Below, one piece after another: positions 16,779-25,794 of a stretch of 58,125 bases of DNA. Position numbers and translations under genes: made by a program. Below the pieces are notes generated by a model that was not told the DNA's origin, did no database searches, and saw only the letters and a program-made list of their open reading frames with translations. Source of the stretch: LMUY01 sp964657445 (GTDB lineage: Bacteria > Pseudomonadota > Alphaproteobacteria > Acetobacterales > Acetobacteraceae); contig CAZZVB010000002.1 of NCBI GenBank assembly GCA_964657445.1, positions 1-58,125 on the forward strand, read 5' to 3'. Numbering within the stretch: the stretch's first letter is position 1; the number at the start of each line of letters is the position of its first letter.

Positions 16779-18674
16779 ATGGACCGTTCTACCGCCGAGT
16801 GGCTTGAACCCGACGGAGCAGGTGGGTTCGCATCCGGCACCGTCGGGTTGGTTCGCACCCGCCGATACCACGCGCTGTTGCTGGCCACGGACGGATCGCC
16901 GTCCAACCGGTTCGTGCTGGTGAACGGGATCGAGACGTGGGTCGACACTATGACCGGCCGCTACCCGCTCAGCAGCCAGGCCTACGGCGGCGGTGTGGTG
17001 TTCCCCGACGGCCGCGACCACATCCGTGAATTCAGCGCCGACCCTTGGCCGCGCTGGCGCTTCATCCTGCCGGACGGGACCGAGATCAGGCACGAGGTCT
17101 TCGTCGCCCGGCCCGGCGGGCAGGTCGTGCTGCGATGGTGGGCGGACCAGCCGGTGCGTCTGACGGTGCGCCCGCTGCTCTCAGGGCGCTTCTATCACGC
17201 GCTGCACCACGAGAACCCGGCGTTCGATTTCACCACCCATCGGGACGGTGAGGCGCTCATTTGGCGCCCCTATCCCGGTATTCCCGCCATAACCGCCTTG
17301 GGTACATTCAACTGGGCGGACGACGCAGAGTGGTTCCGCAACTTCTCCTACGCCGAGGAGGTCGCGCGCGGGCTGGATGACGGGGAAGACCTCGCCTCAC
17401 CCGGTCTGTTCACCTGCGACCTGGCCGGCGACAGTGCAGAGACGGCCGATCTGGTGCTGCGCGCCGGGGCGCCGGACGCGGCAACGCCCGACGCATTGCA
17501 CACGCAGGAGCATGAACGCCGCAGCCGGCCGGTGCGTGATGTCGCGGCCGATTGCTACCTGGCGGCCCGTGGCGACGGGCAGACCGTCCTCGCCGGGTTC
17601 CCTTGGTTCACCGACTGGGGACGCGACACCTTCATCGCGCTGCGTGGCTTGCTGATCATCCGTGGCCGGCTTGTCGAAGCGGCGGAGATCCTGCTGGCAT
17701 GGTCGGCCCTGGTGAGTGAGGGGATGCTGCCCAACCGTTTCCCCGATGGCGATGGCGCGCCGGAGTACAACGCGGCCGATGCCTCGCTCTGGTTCATCGT
17801 CGCCGTCCATGAGCTGATCGAGGCCGGCGGCGCATCGCGGGCCGTTGTGATGCATTTGCAGGCTGCGGCGACAGCGATCCTCGAAGGCTATAGCGCCGGC
17901 ACCCGGTTCGGCATTGCACTCGACCCGGCGGACGGATTGCTCCGGGCGGGCGTGCCAGGCGTGCAACTCACCTGGATGGACGCCAAGATCGGCGACGAGG
18001 TCATCACCCCGCGCATCGGCAAACCGGTTGAACTCCAGGCGCTCTGGGTCAACGCTCTGGCGATTGCAGGGCGCTGGCCAGATGGCGACCGCTGGGTGGC
18101 CATGGCGCTGCAGGCCCGCGGCAGCGTTGTGGCGCTGTTCCCCGACAAGGCCACCGGCGGGTTGATCGATGTGTTGGATGCGGACGGCGTGCCCGGCGCG
18201 CGAGACCGCACAATCCGTCCGAACCAGGTGCTTGCGGCGGGCGGGTTGCCCATCCCCGTGCTGACGCCGCGCCTGATCGCCGGCGTGGTGGCCGTGGCCG
18301 AAGCCAAACTGCTGACGCCGCTCGGCCTGCGCACCCTCGCCCCGGACGACCCGGCCTATCGCGGCCGCTACGCAGGCGGTCCGCGGGCGCGCGACGAAGC
18401 CTATCATCAGGGCACGGTTTGGCCGTGGCTGCTCGGGCCGTTCGTGGCAAGCTGGCTCACAGTACACGGCGGCACGGCGGAAGCGAAAGCCGAAGCGCGC
18501 ACCCGCTTCCTAGCCCCACTGACCGCGCATCTTCATAGTTTTGGCATCGGCCATGTGTCAGAGGTCGCCGACGGCGATGCGCCGCATTTGCCGGGCGGTT
18601 GCCCGTTCCAGGCCTGGTCGCTTGGCGAGCTGATCAGGATCGAGGCGATGTTAGGAGAGTCCGATGGACGCTGA
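16779..18674 (+). CDS. Glycogen debranching enzyme-type glycoside hydrolase (amylo-alpha-1,6-glucosidase family)
   Basis: A 631-residue protein from the ATG at 16779. The N-terminal domain (about residues 1-230) starts WLEPDGAGGFASGTVGLVRT with RRYHALL, which is the bacterial/archaeal GDE N-terminal domain. The (alpha/alpha)6 C-terminal GDE domain has GFPWFTDWGRDTFIALRGLL, PEYNAADASLWF and YHQGTVWPWLLGPF, with acidic residues at the catalytic positions of this fold. It should hydrolyse alpha-1,6 branch glucose from glycogen or limit dextrins in the cytoplasm. No signal peptide is seen. It overlaps the next hydrolase gene by 11 bases, so the pair is translationally coupled. Confidence 0.87.
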   Translation: MDRSTAEWLEPDGAGGFASGTVGLVRTRRYHALLLATDGSPSNRFVLVNGIETWVDTMTGRYPLSSQAYGGGVVFPDGRDHIREFSADPWPRWRFILPDGTEIRHEVFVARPGGQVVLRWWADQPVRLTVRPLLSGRFYHALHHENPAFDFTTHRDGEALIWRPYPGIPAITALGTFNWADDAEWFRNFSYAEEVARGLDDGEDLASPGLFTCDLAGDSAETADLVLRAGAPDAATPDALHTQEHERRSRPVRDVAADCYLAARGDGQTVLAGFPWFTDWGRDTFIALRGLLIIRGRLVEAAEILLAWSALVSEGMLPNRFPDGDGAPEYNAADASLWFIVAVHELIEAGGASRAVVMHLQAAATAILEGYSAGTRFGIALDPADGLLRAGVPGVQLTWMDAKIGDEVITPRIGKPVELQALWVNALAIAGRWPDGDRWVAMALQARGSVVALFPDKATGGLIDVLDADGVPGARDRTIRPNQVLAAGGLPIPVLTPRLIAGVVAVAEAKLLTPLGLRTLAPDDPAYRGRYAGGPRARDEAYHQGTVWPWLLGPFVASWLTVHGGTAEAKAEARTRFLAPLTAHLHSFGIGHVSEVADGDAPHLPGGCPFQAWSLGELIRIEAMLGESDGR

Positions 18675-21381
18675 TCCGATGTTCGACACTGCCGAGGGCC
18701 GCCGTCTGAAGGCGATCGAACGCGGCGAGGATTGGCGGCGCTGGGGGCCTTACCTGAGCGAGCGGCAATGGGGCACGGTGCGGGAGGATTACAGCGCCGG
18801 CGGCACCGCCTGGGACTATCTGCCGCACGACCAAGCCCGCAGCCGCGCCTACCGCTGGGGCGAAGACGGGCTCGCCGGGTTTGCGGACGACAAACTGCGC
18901 TGGTGCCTGGGCCTGGCCCTGTGGAACGAGCACGACCCGATCCTGAAGGAGCGCCTATTCGGACTGACCAACGCCCAGGGCAACCATGGCGAGGATGTCA
19001 AGGAACTCTATTACTTCCTCGATGGCACGCCGACGCACAGCTACATGCGGATGCTTTATAAATACCCGCAGGCGGCGTTCCCGTATGACCAGCTTGTCGC
19101 GGAAAATGCCAAACGCGGCACCGCCGACCGTGAGTTCGAGCTGGTTGACACGGGGGTGTTCAACGAACGGCGCTACTTCGATGTGGAAGTGGAGTACGCC
19201 AAGGCATCCACCGACGACATCCTGATGCAGATCACCGTGCACAATCGCGGGCCAGAAACCGCTCCGTTGCACGTGCTGCCGCAGCTGTGGTCGCGTAATA
19301 CCTGGACCTGGTTTCCCGGCCGGCCGAAGCCGCTGCTGTCGTTGCAAGGAAACGCTGTTCGGGCTGAGCACCCGGCGTTGGCGCGTACCCGCGTCTGCGA
19401 GGTGGATGCTGACGCGGAATGGATGTTTTGCGAGAACGAAACCAACTTCAACCGGCTCTATGGCGTCAGCACCAAAGGCTTCTTCAAGGACGGTATCAAC
19501 CAGCGCGTCGTCCATGGCGATCTGGACGCGGTCAACCCACTGCACCGCGGGACCAAATGTGCCGCGCATGTCCGCTTTGATGTGCCGGCCGGCGGCCAGG
19601 CCCGCGTGCGGTTGCGGCTACGGCCGGAGGAGATGCGCGGCGCGACCGGTGACGGCTTCGCCTACTTCGATGACGTCATGGAGTCCCGCCGGGCAGACGC
19701 CGACGGCTACTACGCCGAAGTGCAGCGCGACATGCCTGACCCGGATGCGAAGCTGGTGCAGCGCCAGGCCTTCGCCGGGATGCTGTGGTCCAAGCAGTTC
19801 TACGCATTGGACGTGCGCCGCTGGCAGGACGGCGATGCCGGTCAACCGGCGCCACCCCCGGGGCGCCGCGAAGGCCGCAACGCCGACTGGCGGCACATCG
19901 ACAATGCGGACGTCATCTCCATGCCCGACGCATGGGAGTATCCCTGGTATGCCGCTTGGGACCTGGCCTTCCATTGCGTCACCTTCGCACTGATCGACCC
20001 AGCCTTCGCCAAGGCGCAGTTGCTGCTGCTGATGCGGGAGCGCTACATGCACCCGAATGGTCAGTTGCCGGCCTACGAGTGGGCCTTCGGCGACGCCAAT
20101 CCACCGGTGCACGCCTGGGCCGTCATCCGCGTGTTCCAAATGGACCGCATCCTGTCCGGGCAGCCGGACCGGCGCTTCCTCGAAATGACGTTCCACAAGC
20201 TGCTGCTGAACTTCACCTGGTGGGTGAACCGCAAGGACGCGAACGACCGCAACATCTTCCAGGGCGGTTTCCTCGGGCTGGACAACATCTCCATCTTCGA
20301 CCGGTCGAACCCGCTGCCCACCGGCGGCAGTATCGACCAGTCGGACGGCACCGCCTGGATGGCGATGTTCACGCTGAACATGATGCGGATTTCGCTCGAA
20401 CTGGCGATCGAAGACGATTCGTATCAGGACATGGCGACCAAGTTCTTCGAGCACTTCCTCTACATCGCCGAAGCCATGACGATGGCCGGCGGCATCGGCT
20501 TGTGGGACAGTCAGGACCAGTTCTTCTACGACGTGCTGCACTTGCCCGACGGCGAGACGATCCCGATGCGGGTGCGTTCTATCGTCGGCCTGATCCCGCT
20601 GTTCGCGGTGGAAGTGATCGGCAGCCGGGCGTTCGAGGCGCTGCCTGAATTCAGTGAGCGTCTGCAATACTTCCTGAACGATCGGCCGGACCTCGCTGCG
20701 CTGATCTCCCGCTGGAACGAGTCCGGCACCGGGGAGCGGCATTTGCTGTCGCTGCTGCGCGGCCACCGGATGAAGATGCTGCTGCGGCGGATGCTGGATA
20801 CGTCGGAGTTCCTCTCGCCATACGGGGTACGCGCGCTCTCCAAGTTCCATGAGGCGCAACCTTACGTACTACATGTCGGCAGCTCGCAATTCAGCATTGG
20901 CTACGAACCCGGCGAGGGTGTCAGCCATGCATTCGGCGGCAACTCCAACTGGCGTGGCCCGGTGTGGATGCCGGTGAACATCCTGCTGGTGGACAGCCTC
21001 AGGGAGTTCCACCGCTACTATGGCGATGACTTCCGGGTCGAATGCCCCGTCGGCTCGGGGATGATGATGTCGCTGAAGGAAGTGGCGGAGATGCTGGCGA
21101 GCCGGCTGAAGGGGCTGTTCCTACGCGGCGCCGATGGCCGCCGGCCGTTCCTGGGTGACGACGATCTGTCACAGTCCGACCCGGAGTTCCGCGACCACAT
21201 GCTTTTCCACGAGTATTTCCACGGCGACACCGGCCGCGGTCTGGGCGCTTCCCATCAGACTGGCTGGACCGGCTGCATCGCCCTGCTGCTTGCCGGCCCG
21301 GACAGCGCCTGGGCCAAGACGACGGCGCAACACCCCCACGCGACCGCTTCCGCACTGAACGGCAAGGTGGAGGCGGTCTAG
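18664..21381 (+). CDS. GH63/MGH1-like glucosidase
   Basis: A 905-residue cytoplasmic protein of the large MGH1-like/GH63-related hydrolase group. Motifs seen: WDYLPHDQARSRAYRWGEDG near residue 50, LALWNEHDPILKERLFGLTN, then HGEDVKELYYFLDGTPTHSY. The catalytic (alpha/alpha)6 barrel has PWYAAWDLAFHCV, HPNGQLPAYEWAFGD, DQSDGTAWMAM and NWRGPVWMPVNILL. Characterised relatives act on glucosylglycerate, mannosylglycerate or small alpha-glucosides. The exact substrate here is unknown. Coupling to the debranching enzyme suggests that it finishes degradation of an alpha-glucan or a compatible solute. Confidence 0.85.
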   Translation: MDADPMFDTAEGRRLKAIERGEDWRRWGPYLSERQWGTVREDYSAGGTAWDYLPHDQARSRAYRWGEDGLAGFADDKLRWCLGLALWNEHDPILKERLFGLTNAQGNHGEDVKELYYFLDGTPTHSYMRMLYKYPQAAFPYDQLVAENAKRGTADREFELVDTGVFNERRYFDVEVEYAKASTDDILMQITVHNRGPETAPLHVLPQLWSRNTWTWFPGRPKPLLSLQGNAVRAEHPALARTRVCEVDADAEWMFCENETNFNRLYGVSTKGFFKDGINQRVVHGDLDAVNPLHRGTKCAAHVRFDVPAGGQARVRLRLRPEEMRGATGDGFAYFDDVMESRRADADGYYAEVQRDMPDPDAKLVQRQAFAGMLWSKQFYALDVRRWQDGDAGQPAPPPGRREGRNADWRHIDNADVISMPDAWEYPWYAAWDLAFHCVTFALIDPAFAKAQLLLLMRERYMHPNGQLPAYEWAFGDANPPVHAWAVIRVFQMDRILSGQPDRRFLEMTFHKLLLNFTWWVNRKDANDRNIFQGGFLGLDNISIFDRSNPLPTGGSIDQSDGTAWMAMFTLNMMRISLELAIEDDSYQDMATKFFEHFLYIAEAMTMAGGIGLWDSQDQFFYDVLHLPDGETIPMRVRSIVGLIPLFAVEVIGSRAFEALPEFSERLQYFLNDRPDLAALISRWNESGTGERHLLSLLRGHRMKMLLRRMLDTSEFLSPYGVRALSKFHEAQPYVLHVGSSQFSIGYEPGEGVSHAFGGNSNWRGPVWMPVNILLVDSLREFHRYYGDDFRVECPVGSGMMMSLKEVAEMLASRLKGLFLRGADGRRPFLGDDDLSQSDPEFRDHMLFHEYFHGDTGRGLGASHQTGWTGCIALLLAGPDSAWAKTTAQHPHATASALNGKVEAV

Positions 21382-21484
21382 GTAAGCCATCGCCGACAGG
21401 GCACCAGAAAGGGCGAGCCGCCTTCTCAGCGGCAAAAGCATCCTGGTTGCGAAACCAACGTGTTCGGGCATACATGGCTCGCTG

Positions 21485-21871
21485 ATGCGAACCCGGGCCC
21501 ACCCTATCCGAGCTGGCCTTATGGCGTGGCTGTTTGCCGCGTTGGCTGTGCTTGGGCAGATCACGAATGTCGGCGCCGTGCCGACAGATATGGATGCCGC
21601 TGGGCTGCCGGGCTTTGGCGTCATCTGCAGCAGCGACCATCCCGCCTCTCCAGACGAACACCCGGCCCACCATCGTCACACCATGGACTGCACCGTCTGC
21701 CCGCTTTGTGCGTCGGCTGCAGTGAATGTGGCGCTGCCCGCGCCGGTCGCGTTCGTGCCTGCGCGGCCGCCTGTTATCGCCGCGTCTCCGGCCTTGCCGC
21801 CACCAGCCCGTGCGCCACCTGGCGCAAATTATCGTCCTGGACGCCCCAGGGGACCGCCCAGCCTTACCTGA
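21485..21871 (+). CDS. DUF2946-like small exported protein
   Basis: A 128-residue protein with an N-terminal hydrophobic segment (GLMAWLFAALAVLGQITNVGA). A metal-ligand-rich stretch of histidines around HPAHHRHTMD follows, ending in DCTVCPLCASAA. This H...DCxxCxxC layout is typical of DUF2946 proteins, which recur beside copper genes. The C-terminus is proline-rich. It is the first gene of the copper cluster. Direct copper binding is an inference from the His/Cys content and neighbours. The 103 bases before it show no gene. Confidence 0.68.
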   Translation: MRTRAHPIRAGLMAWLFAALAVLGQITNVGAVPTDMDAAGLPGFGVICSSDHPASPDEHPAHHRHTMDCTVCPLCASAAVNVALPAPVAFVPARPPVIAASPALPPPARAPPGANYRPGRPRGPPSLT

Positions 21872-21934
21872 TTTCACCTGCCTTGCAGCACCGGCACGTC
21901 CGGTTTTGGTGTTTTCTAGTAAAGGCCATCATCC

Positions 21935-22906
21935 ATGTTCAGAACGGCGGCCGCTGCCATAGCGGCGGTATGCACATGCCTCTCCGCGCCTGCGTTCGCG
22001 CACGTCATCGCAGGCAACCGCGTCTTTCCCGTCACGCTCACAGTCGACGACCCCGGCGTGGCCGACGAGGTCTCGTTACCCGCCTTTCAATATACTCGCG
22101 ACGGCATCGACAGTAGCGGCAGAGGACCCACGCACCAGTTCGCGTTCGGGTTCGAGTACGACAAGACGATTACCAGCAACACGGCGCTGATCGTCAACGA
22201 CGGCTACACGGTCCAGCATCTCAACGGCGCAAAGACACAGGCTGGTTGGCAGAACCTGGTCATCACCGGCAAGTGGCAGGCCTACACCAACGCGGAGCAC
22301 GAGTTCGTCGCGTCGCTCGGCATCATTCGCGGGATTGGTGGAACCTCGACAGAGCATATCGGCGGCGACAAGTTCGGATCGACAGCGCCGACGGGATATT
22401 TCGGGAAAGGGTTTGGTGACATTCCAGTGCCGTTCCTGCGGCCGTTTGCAGTGACGGGCGAGCTCAGCTACGTCGTCGCCGACGTCAAGCTGAAGCAAAT
22501 CCAGGTGCAGCCGCCGCTGAACGTCGCTTCAGCCCAGTCAACCGGGATCGCCAGTCAGTTCAACCTGGGGGCAAACAATGCTTGGTCGGGCGGATTAACG
22601 GTTCAATACAGCCTGCCCTATCTGCAATCGCAGGTGAAGGATGTTGGCCTCGGCGGCTTCTTCGGCAATCTGATCCCGCTTGTCGAAATGACTTGGACAT
22701 CGCCCGCGGGCAAGCCGAGCAACCTGGGTACGACATTCACCGCGGCGCCCGGCGTAATCTACCTCGCGCAATGGGGCGAGATCGGTGTCGAGGCCTTGAT
22801 CCCGCTCAATCGCACCACCGGCACCACCCTGGGCGCTGTCGCCCTGGTCCATGTTTTCCTCGACGACCTGCTTCCGAACACGCTCGGCAAGCCGATCTTC
22901 AACTGA
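21935..22906 (+). CDS. Exported beta-rich protein in the copper cluster
   Basis: A 323-residue protein with signal peptide RTAAAAIAAVCTCLSAPAFA and a mature start AHVIAGNRVFPVTLTVDDPG. AAAGG precedes the ATG. The mature part alternates polar and hydrophobic residues (FAFGFEYDKTITSNTALIV, ITGKWQAYTNAEHEFVASLG) as outer-membrane beta-barrels do. It resembles transporter-like outer-membrane proteins found near CopC/PCu(A)C, but I cannot name the family. It is followed 11 bases later by the PCu(A)C gene. Roles in metal passage or sensing are inference only. Confidence 0.65.
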   Translation: MFRTAAAAIAAVCTCLSAPAFAHVIAGNRVFPVTLTVDDPGVADEVSLPAFQYTRDGIDSSGRGPTHQFAFGFEYDKTITSNTALIVNDGYTVQHLNGAKTQAGWQNLVITGKWQAYTNAEHEFVASLGIIRGIGGTSTEHIGGDKFGSTAPTGYFGKGFGDIPVPFLRPFAVTGELSYVVADVKLKQIQVQPPLNVASAQSTGIASQFNLGANNAWSGGLTVQYSLPYLQSQVKDVGLGGFFGNLIPLVEMTWTSPAGKPSNLGTTFTAAPGVIYLAQWGEIGVEALIPLNRTTGTTLGAVALVHVFLDDLLPNTLGKPIFN

Positions 22907-22917
22907 AAGACCGCACC

Positions 22918-23415
22918 ATGTTCACTCGATCCATTGTCCGCCTCACCGGAACCTTGACGGCCGTCATCGGCCTGGCGGGAGGCGCGGCCGCCCAGCAACC
23001 CGCCCCTATCGAGGCCACCAACGCCTGGAGCCGCGCCACGACACCAGGCATCGCGACAGGCAGCATTTACCTGACGCTGACCAGCCCGACGGGCGACAAG
23101 CTGGTCGGCATCACCAGCCCTGCGGCGGCCCATGCCGGCGTTCATGAGATGCAGATGGACGGCAACGTGATGAAGATGCGGGCCGTAGAAGGCGGCTTGG
23201 ACTTGCCCCCAGGCAAGCCGGTCACGCTGAGCCCCGGCGGCTACCACATCATGCTCGAAGGCCTGAAAGCGCCGCTCAAGCAGGGTGCGACCGTCCCGGT
23301 TCACCTTACCTTTGACAAAGCGTCGCCCGTGGACATCGAAGCAAAGGTCCAGCCGATCGGATCGTCGGGGCCGAAGCCCGTGGCGCCGGCAATGCCCGGC
23401 ATGAAGATGAATTAG
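22918..23415 (+). CDS. Copper chaperone PCu(A)C
   Basis: A 165-residue periplasmic copper chaperone of the PCu(A)C (DUF461) family, starting at the ATG at 22918. Signal peptide to about AAAQ; the domain begins with EATNAWSRATTPG. The copper ligands are visible as HEMQMDGNVMKM followed about 20 residues later by GGYHIMLEGL, matching the H(M)x10Mx21HxM arrangement. The short C-terminal tail ends MPGMKMN, adding methionines. Known members deliver Cu(I) to cytochrome oxidase or accept copper from CopC-type proteins. The gene is 4 bases ahead of copC. A longer frame begins at 22582 but only shadows the previous gene. Confidence 0.92.
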   Translation: MFTRSIVRLTGTLTAVIGLAGGAAAQQPAPIEATNAWSRATTPGIATGSIYLTLTSPTGDKLVGITSPAAAHAGVHEMQMDGNVMKMRAVEGGLDLPPGKPVTLSPGGYHIMLEGLKAPLKQGATVPVHLTFDKASPVDIEAKVQPIGSSGPKPVAPAMPGMKMN

Positions 23416-23419
23416 GTCC

Positions 23420-23779
23420 ATGCGCCCTATTCTCGTCTTCGCCGTGGTCTCCGGACTCGCTCTGACTGCCGGCAACGCGTCTGGCCATGCCTTCCTCAAA
23501 AGCGCCACACCGGGTGTCGGCAGCACGGTGCAACAGGCTCCGAGCGAGGTGGTGATCACCTTCACGGAGGGCATTGAGCCGAAATTCACCACCATCTCGG
23601 TGCAGGACGGCTCGGGCGCCGACGTCTCGGCCGGGAGCGTCCACTTGGTTGGCGGCGACACGCAACTAGCGGTCGGCCTAAAGGTGCTGCAGCCAGGCAC
23701 CTACAAGGTGTTGTGGCACGCAATCGCGGTGGACACGCACAAGACGGAGGGCAGCTTCACCTTCACAGTAACCAAGTAG
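23420..23779 (+). CDS. copC: CopC-like copper resistance protein
   Basis: A 119-residue periplasmic CopC protein. After the signal peptide the mature chain begins HAFLKSATPGVGSTV; the N-terminal histidine is the conserved Cu(II) ligand. VVITFTEGIEPKFTTISV and GTYKVLWHAIAVDTHKTEG, with further histidines, complete the compact beta-sandwich. Its length is normal for the family. It is followed 13 bases later by the CopD fusion. Together they likely import or buffer copper across the inner membrane. Confidence 0.92.
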   Translation: MRPILVFAVVSGLALTAGNASGHAFLKSATPGVGSTVQQAPSEVVITFTEGIEPKFTTISVQDGSGADVSAGSVHLVGGDTQLAVGLKVLQPGTYKVLWHAIAVDTHKTEGSFTFTVTK

Positions 23780-23792
23780 CCCGGTGGGCCTT

Positions 23793-25700
23793 ATGCCGTT
23801 CCCGTTCGACATCGACGGCGGGCTCCTGCTCGCCCTCGTGCGTGGTGCGACGGCGGCGGCGCTGCTGTCCCTGTTCGGCACGCTGTCGTTCGCCGCTTTC
23901 GTCATCCCGCGCGCGGCGCGGACCTTCTCAACGGGCGTGGCCATCACGATCGATCGCCGGCTGGCTGTGCTGAGTTGGGTGAGCCTCGGGCTAGGGGTGC
24001 TTAGCGCCCTACTGTGGCTGGTGTTCCAGTCGGCCGATATGGCCGGGTCGATGACGCCACGCCAGGTGTGGGCGGCGTTGCCGGACGTGACCATGGGGAC
24101 GTCCTTCGGCCACACCATCCTGCTGCAGCTTGCTGCCCTGGTTGCGACCGCCGTCTCGTTGACGTTCGGCCGCCGCCGGATTGCCTGGGCAGTCGCGATG
24201 GCGGCGATTGCGACGGCTTTGCAAGCCGGCCATAGCCATGCGGCTTCGATGTATGCCGGGCCGAACCTGCTGCTCGCGTCCGACGTGGTTCACCTCTGGG
24301 CGGCCGGCGCTTGGCTTGGCGGGCTGCTGCCTTTGCTGATCGTTGTCCAGGCGGCCTCCCCGGGCGCCGGGGCAACGGCGGCGCGGTGGTTCTCCCCACT
24401 CGGGCAGCTCTGCCTGGTGGCGATGACCGTCACGGCAGCCTTCCAAGGCTGGGTGATGGTGGCGAGCATCCCGGGCCTGCTCGGCACCGGGTATGGCTGG
24501 ATGGCACTGGTCAAGCTGGTGCTGTTCGGCGTGCTGTTCGCCTTTGCCTGGGTAAACCGCTACCGGCTGGCCCCCGCCCTGCTGCGGGATCGCCCTGCCC
24601 GAGCGAAGCGGTTGCTGGTGCGCAGCGTGGGCGTTCAAGCCATGTTCGGTCTTGCGATCGTGGCGGCCGCCTCGGTGCTGAGCAGCCTGCCTCCGGCAAT
24701 GCACGAACAGGCGGTATGGCCGTTCGCCAGCCGCGTCACCCTGGACACCGTTCAGGAAGACCCGGAGTTCATGGCCGAATTGTCCTGGGCGCTGGCGTCG
24801 CTCGGCGGGTCGCTGATCCTGCTGGCGGCGGCCGCGGCGCTGCGGCGGGTGTGGACGGGTCTGCGCTGGGGCATGGCGGCGGTGGCTTGCCTGGTCGCGT
24901 GGTTCGCGGTGCCGCACCTCGGCCTGCTGTTCGTGCCCGCATATCCGACCAGCTATTTCCATTCCCCCACCCTTTTCGCGGCGACCGGCATTGTGCAAGG
25001 CGCGGAGCGATTTCCGGACCTCTGCGCGAGCTGTCACGGTGCGGCAGGCCGCGGTGACGGACCTGCCGCGAAAGGCTTGCCGGTGCCTCCGGCCGATCTC
25101 ACGGCGGCACATCTCTGGATGCATAGCGACGGCGACTTGTTTTGGTGGCTGACGCACGGGATCGATGCGCCGGAGGGCGGCCTGGCAATGCCGGGCTTCG
25201 CGTCTGCCCTATCGCCGGACGACCGTTGGGACATGATCGACTACATCCGGGCCAACAACGCCGGTCTGGCCTTTCACGCGACGGGGCAATGGCCGCAGCC
25301 GCTGCAAGCGCCGGAATTCCAGGCGGTCTGCAAGGATGGCCGCACCGTCGGGCTTGCCGACCTGCGGGGCGGCTTCGTGCGGCTTGTATTCGGGCAGGGC
25401 ATGGCCGCGCCCGGAGTGACCACGATCGTTGCAGGCCCGGCCGCATATCCAGCACCGGGTCTCTGCGTGGTCAGCGGCGACACCGTGGCACGCGCCTACG
25501 CGATCGTGGCGGGCCTATCGCCGGCGGGCATGGACGGTACGGAGTTCCTGATCGATGCGTCCGGCTGGTTGCGCGCCATGCAACCGCCGGGTGCCGCGCC
25601 GGGCTGGAGCGATCCTGCCGTGCTGATGGCCGCCCTGCGCGATCTTGCAGCGCATCCTCTGGCCGATCGCGCGCCGATGAAGATCAATATGCAGATGTAG
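23793..25700 (+). CDS. CopD-like copper membrane protein fused to cytochrome c and a thioredoxin-like domain
   Basis: A 635-residue fusion from the ATG at 23793 (a GTG three codons earlier is possible). Residues 1 to about 390 hold roughly eight membrane spans of the CopD type with conserved HSHAASMYAG and HLWAAGAWLGGL. A class I cytochrome c domain follows, with heme motif CASCHG at residues 411-416, AAHLWMHSDGDLFWWLTHG and a likely axial Met in LAMPGFASALS. From about residue 505, FQAVCKDGRTVGLADLRGG and GTEFLIDASGWLR resemble a peroxiredoxin/thioredoxin-like domain that lacks the CxxC. The topology places the C-terminal domains in the periplasm. The combination suggests copper uptake coupled to redox chemistry, which is inference. 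Confidence 0.8.
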   Translation: MPFPFDIDGGLLLALVRGATAAALLSLFGTLSFAAFVIPRAARTFSTGVAITIDRRLAVLSWVSLGLGVLSALLWLVFQSADMAGSMTPRQVWAALPDVTMGTSFGHTILLQLAALVATAVSLTFGRRRIAWAVAMAAIATALQAGHSHAASMYAGPNLLLASDVVHLWAAGAWLGGLLPLLIVVQAASPGAGATAARWFSPLGQLCLVAMTVTAAFQGWVMVASIPGLLGTGYGWMALVKLVLFGVLFAFAWVNRYRLAPALLRDRPARAKRLLVRSVGVQAMFGLAIVAAASVLSSLPPAMHEQAVWPFASRVTLDTVQEDPEFMAELSWALASLGGSLILLAAAAALRRVWTGLRWGMAAVACLVAWFAVPHLGLLFVPAYPTSYFHSPTLFAATGIVQGAERFPDLCASCHGAAGRGDGPAAKGLPVPPADLTAAHLWMHSDGDLFWWLTHGIDAPEGGLAMPGFASALSPDDRWDMIDYIRANNAGLAFHATGQWPQPLQAPEFQAVCKDGRTVGLADLRGGFVRLVFGQGMAAPGVTTIVAGPAAYPAPGLCVVSGDTVARAYAIVAGLSPAGMDGTEFLIDASGWLRAMQPPGAAPGWSDPAVLMAALRDLAAHPLADRAPMKINMQM

Positions 25701-25794
25701 GGCAGCAGCGCAGGCCCAAATGCCGTCGCTGCGGGGAACCCGACGGCCCCTCCGAACGCTTGTCCGCCGGCACTCCGCCGCGGATGGGCATTCA

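Noticed and set aside
22582..22917. Upstream extension of the PCu(A)C frame
   Set aside because: It lies inside the 323-residue gene in another frame; the signal peptide starts at 22918.
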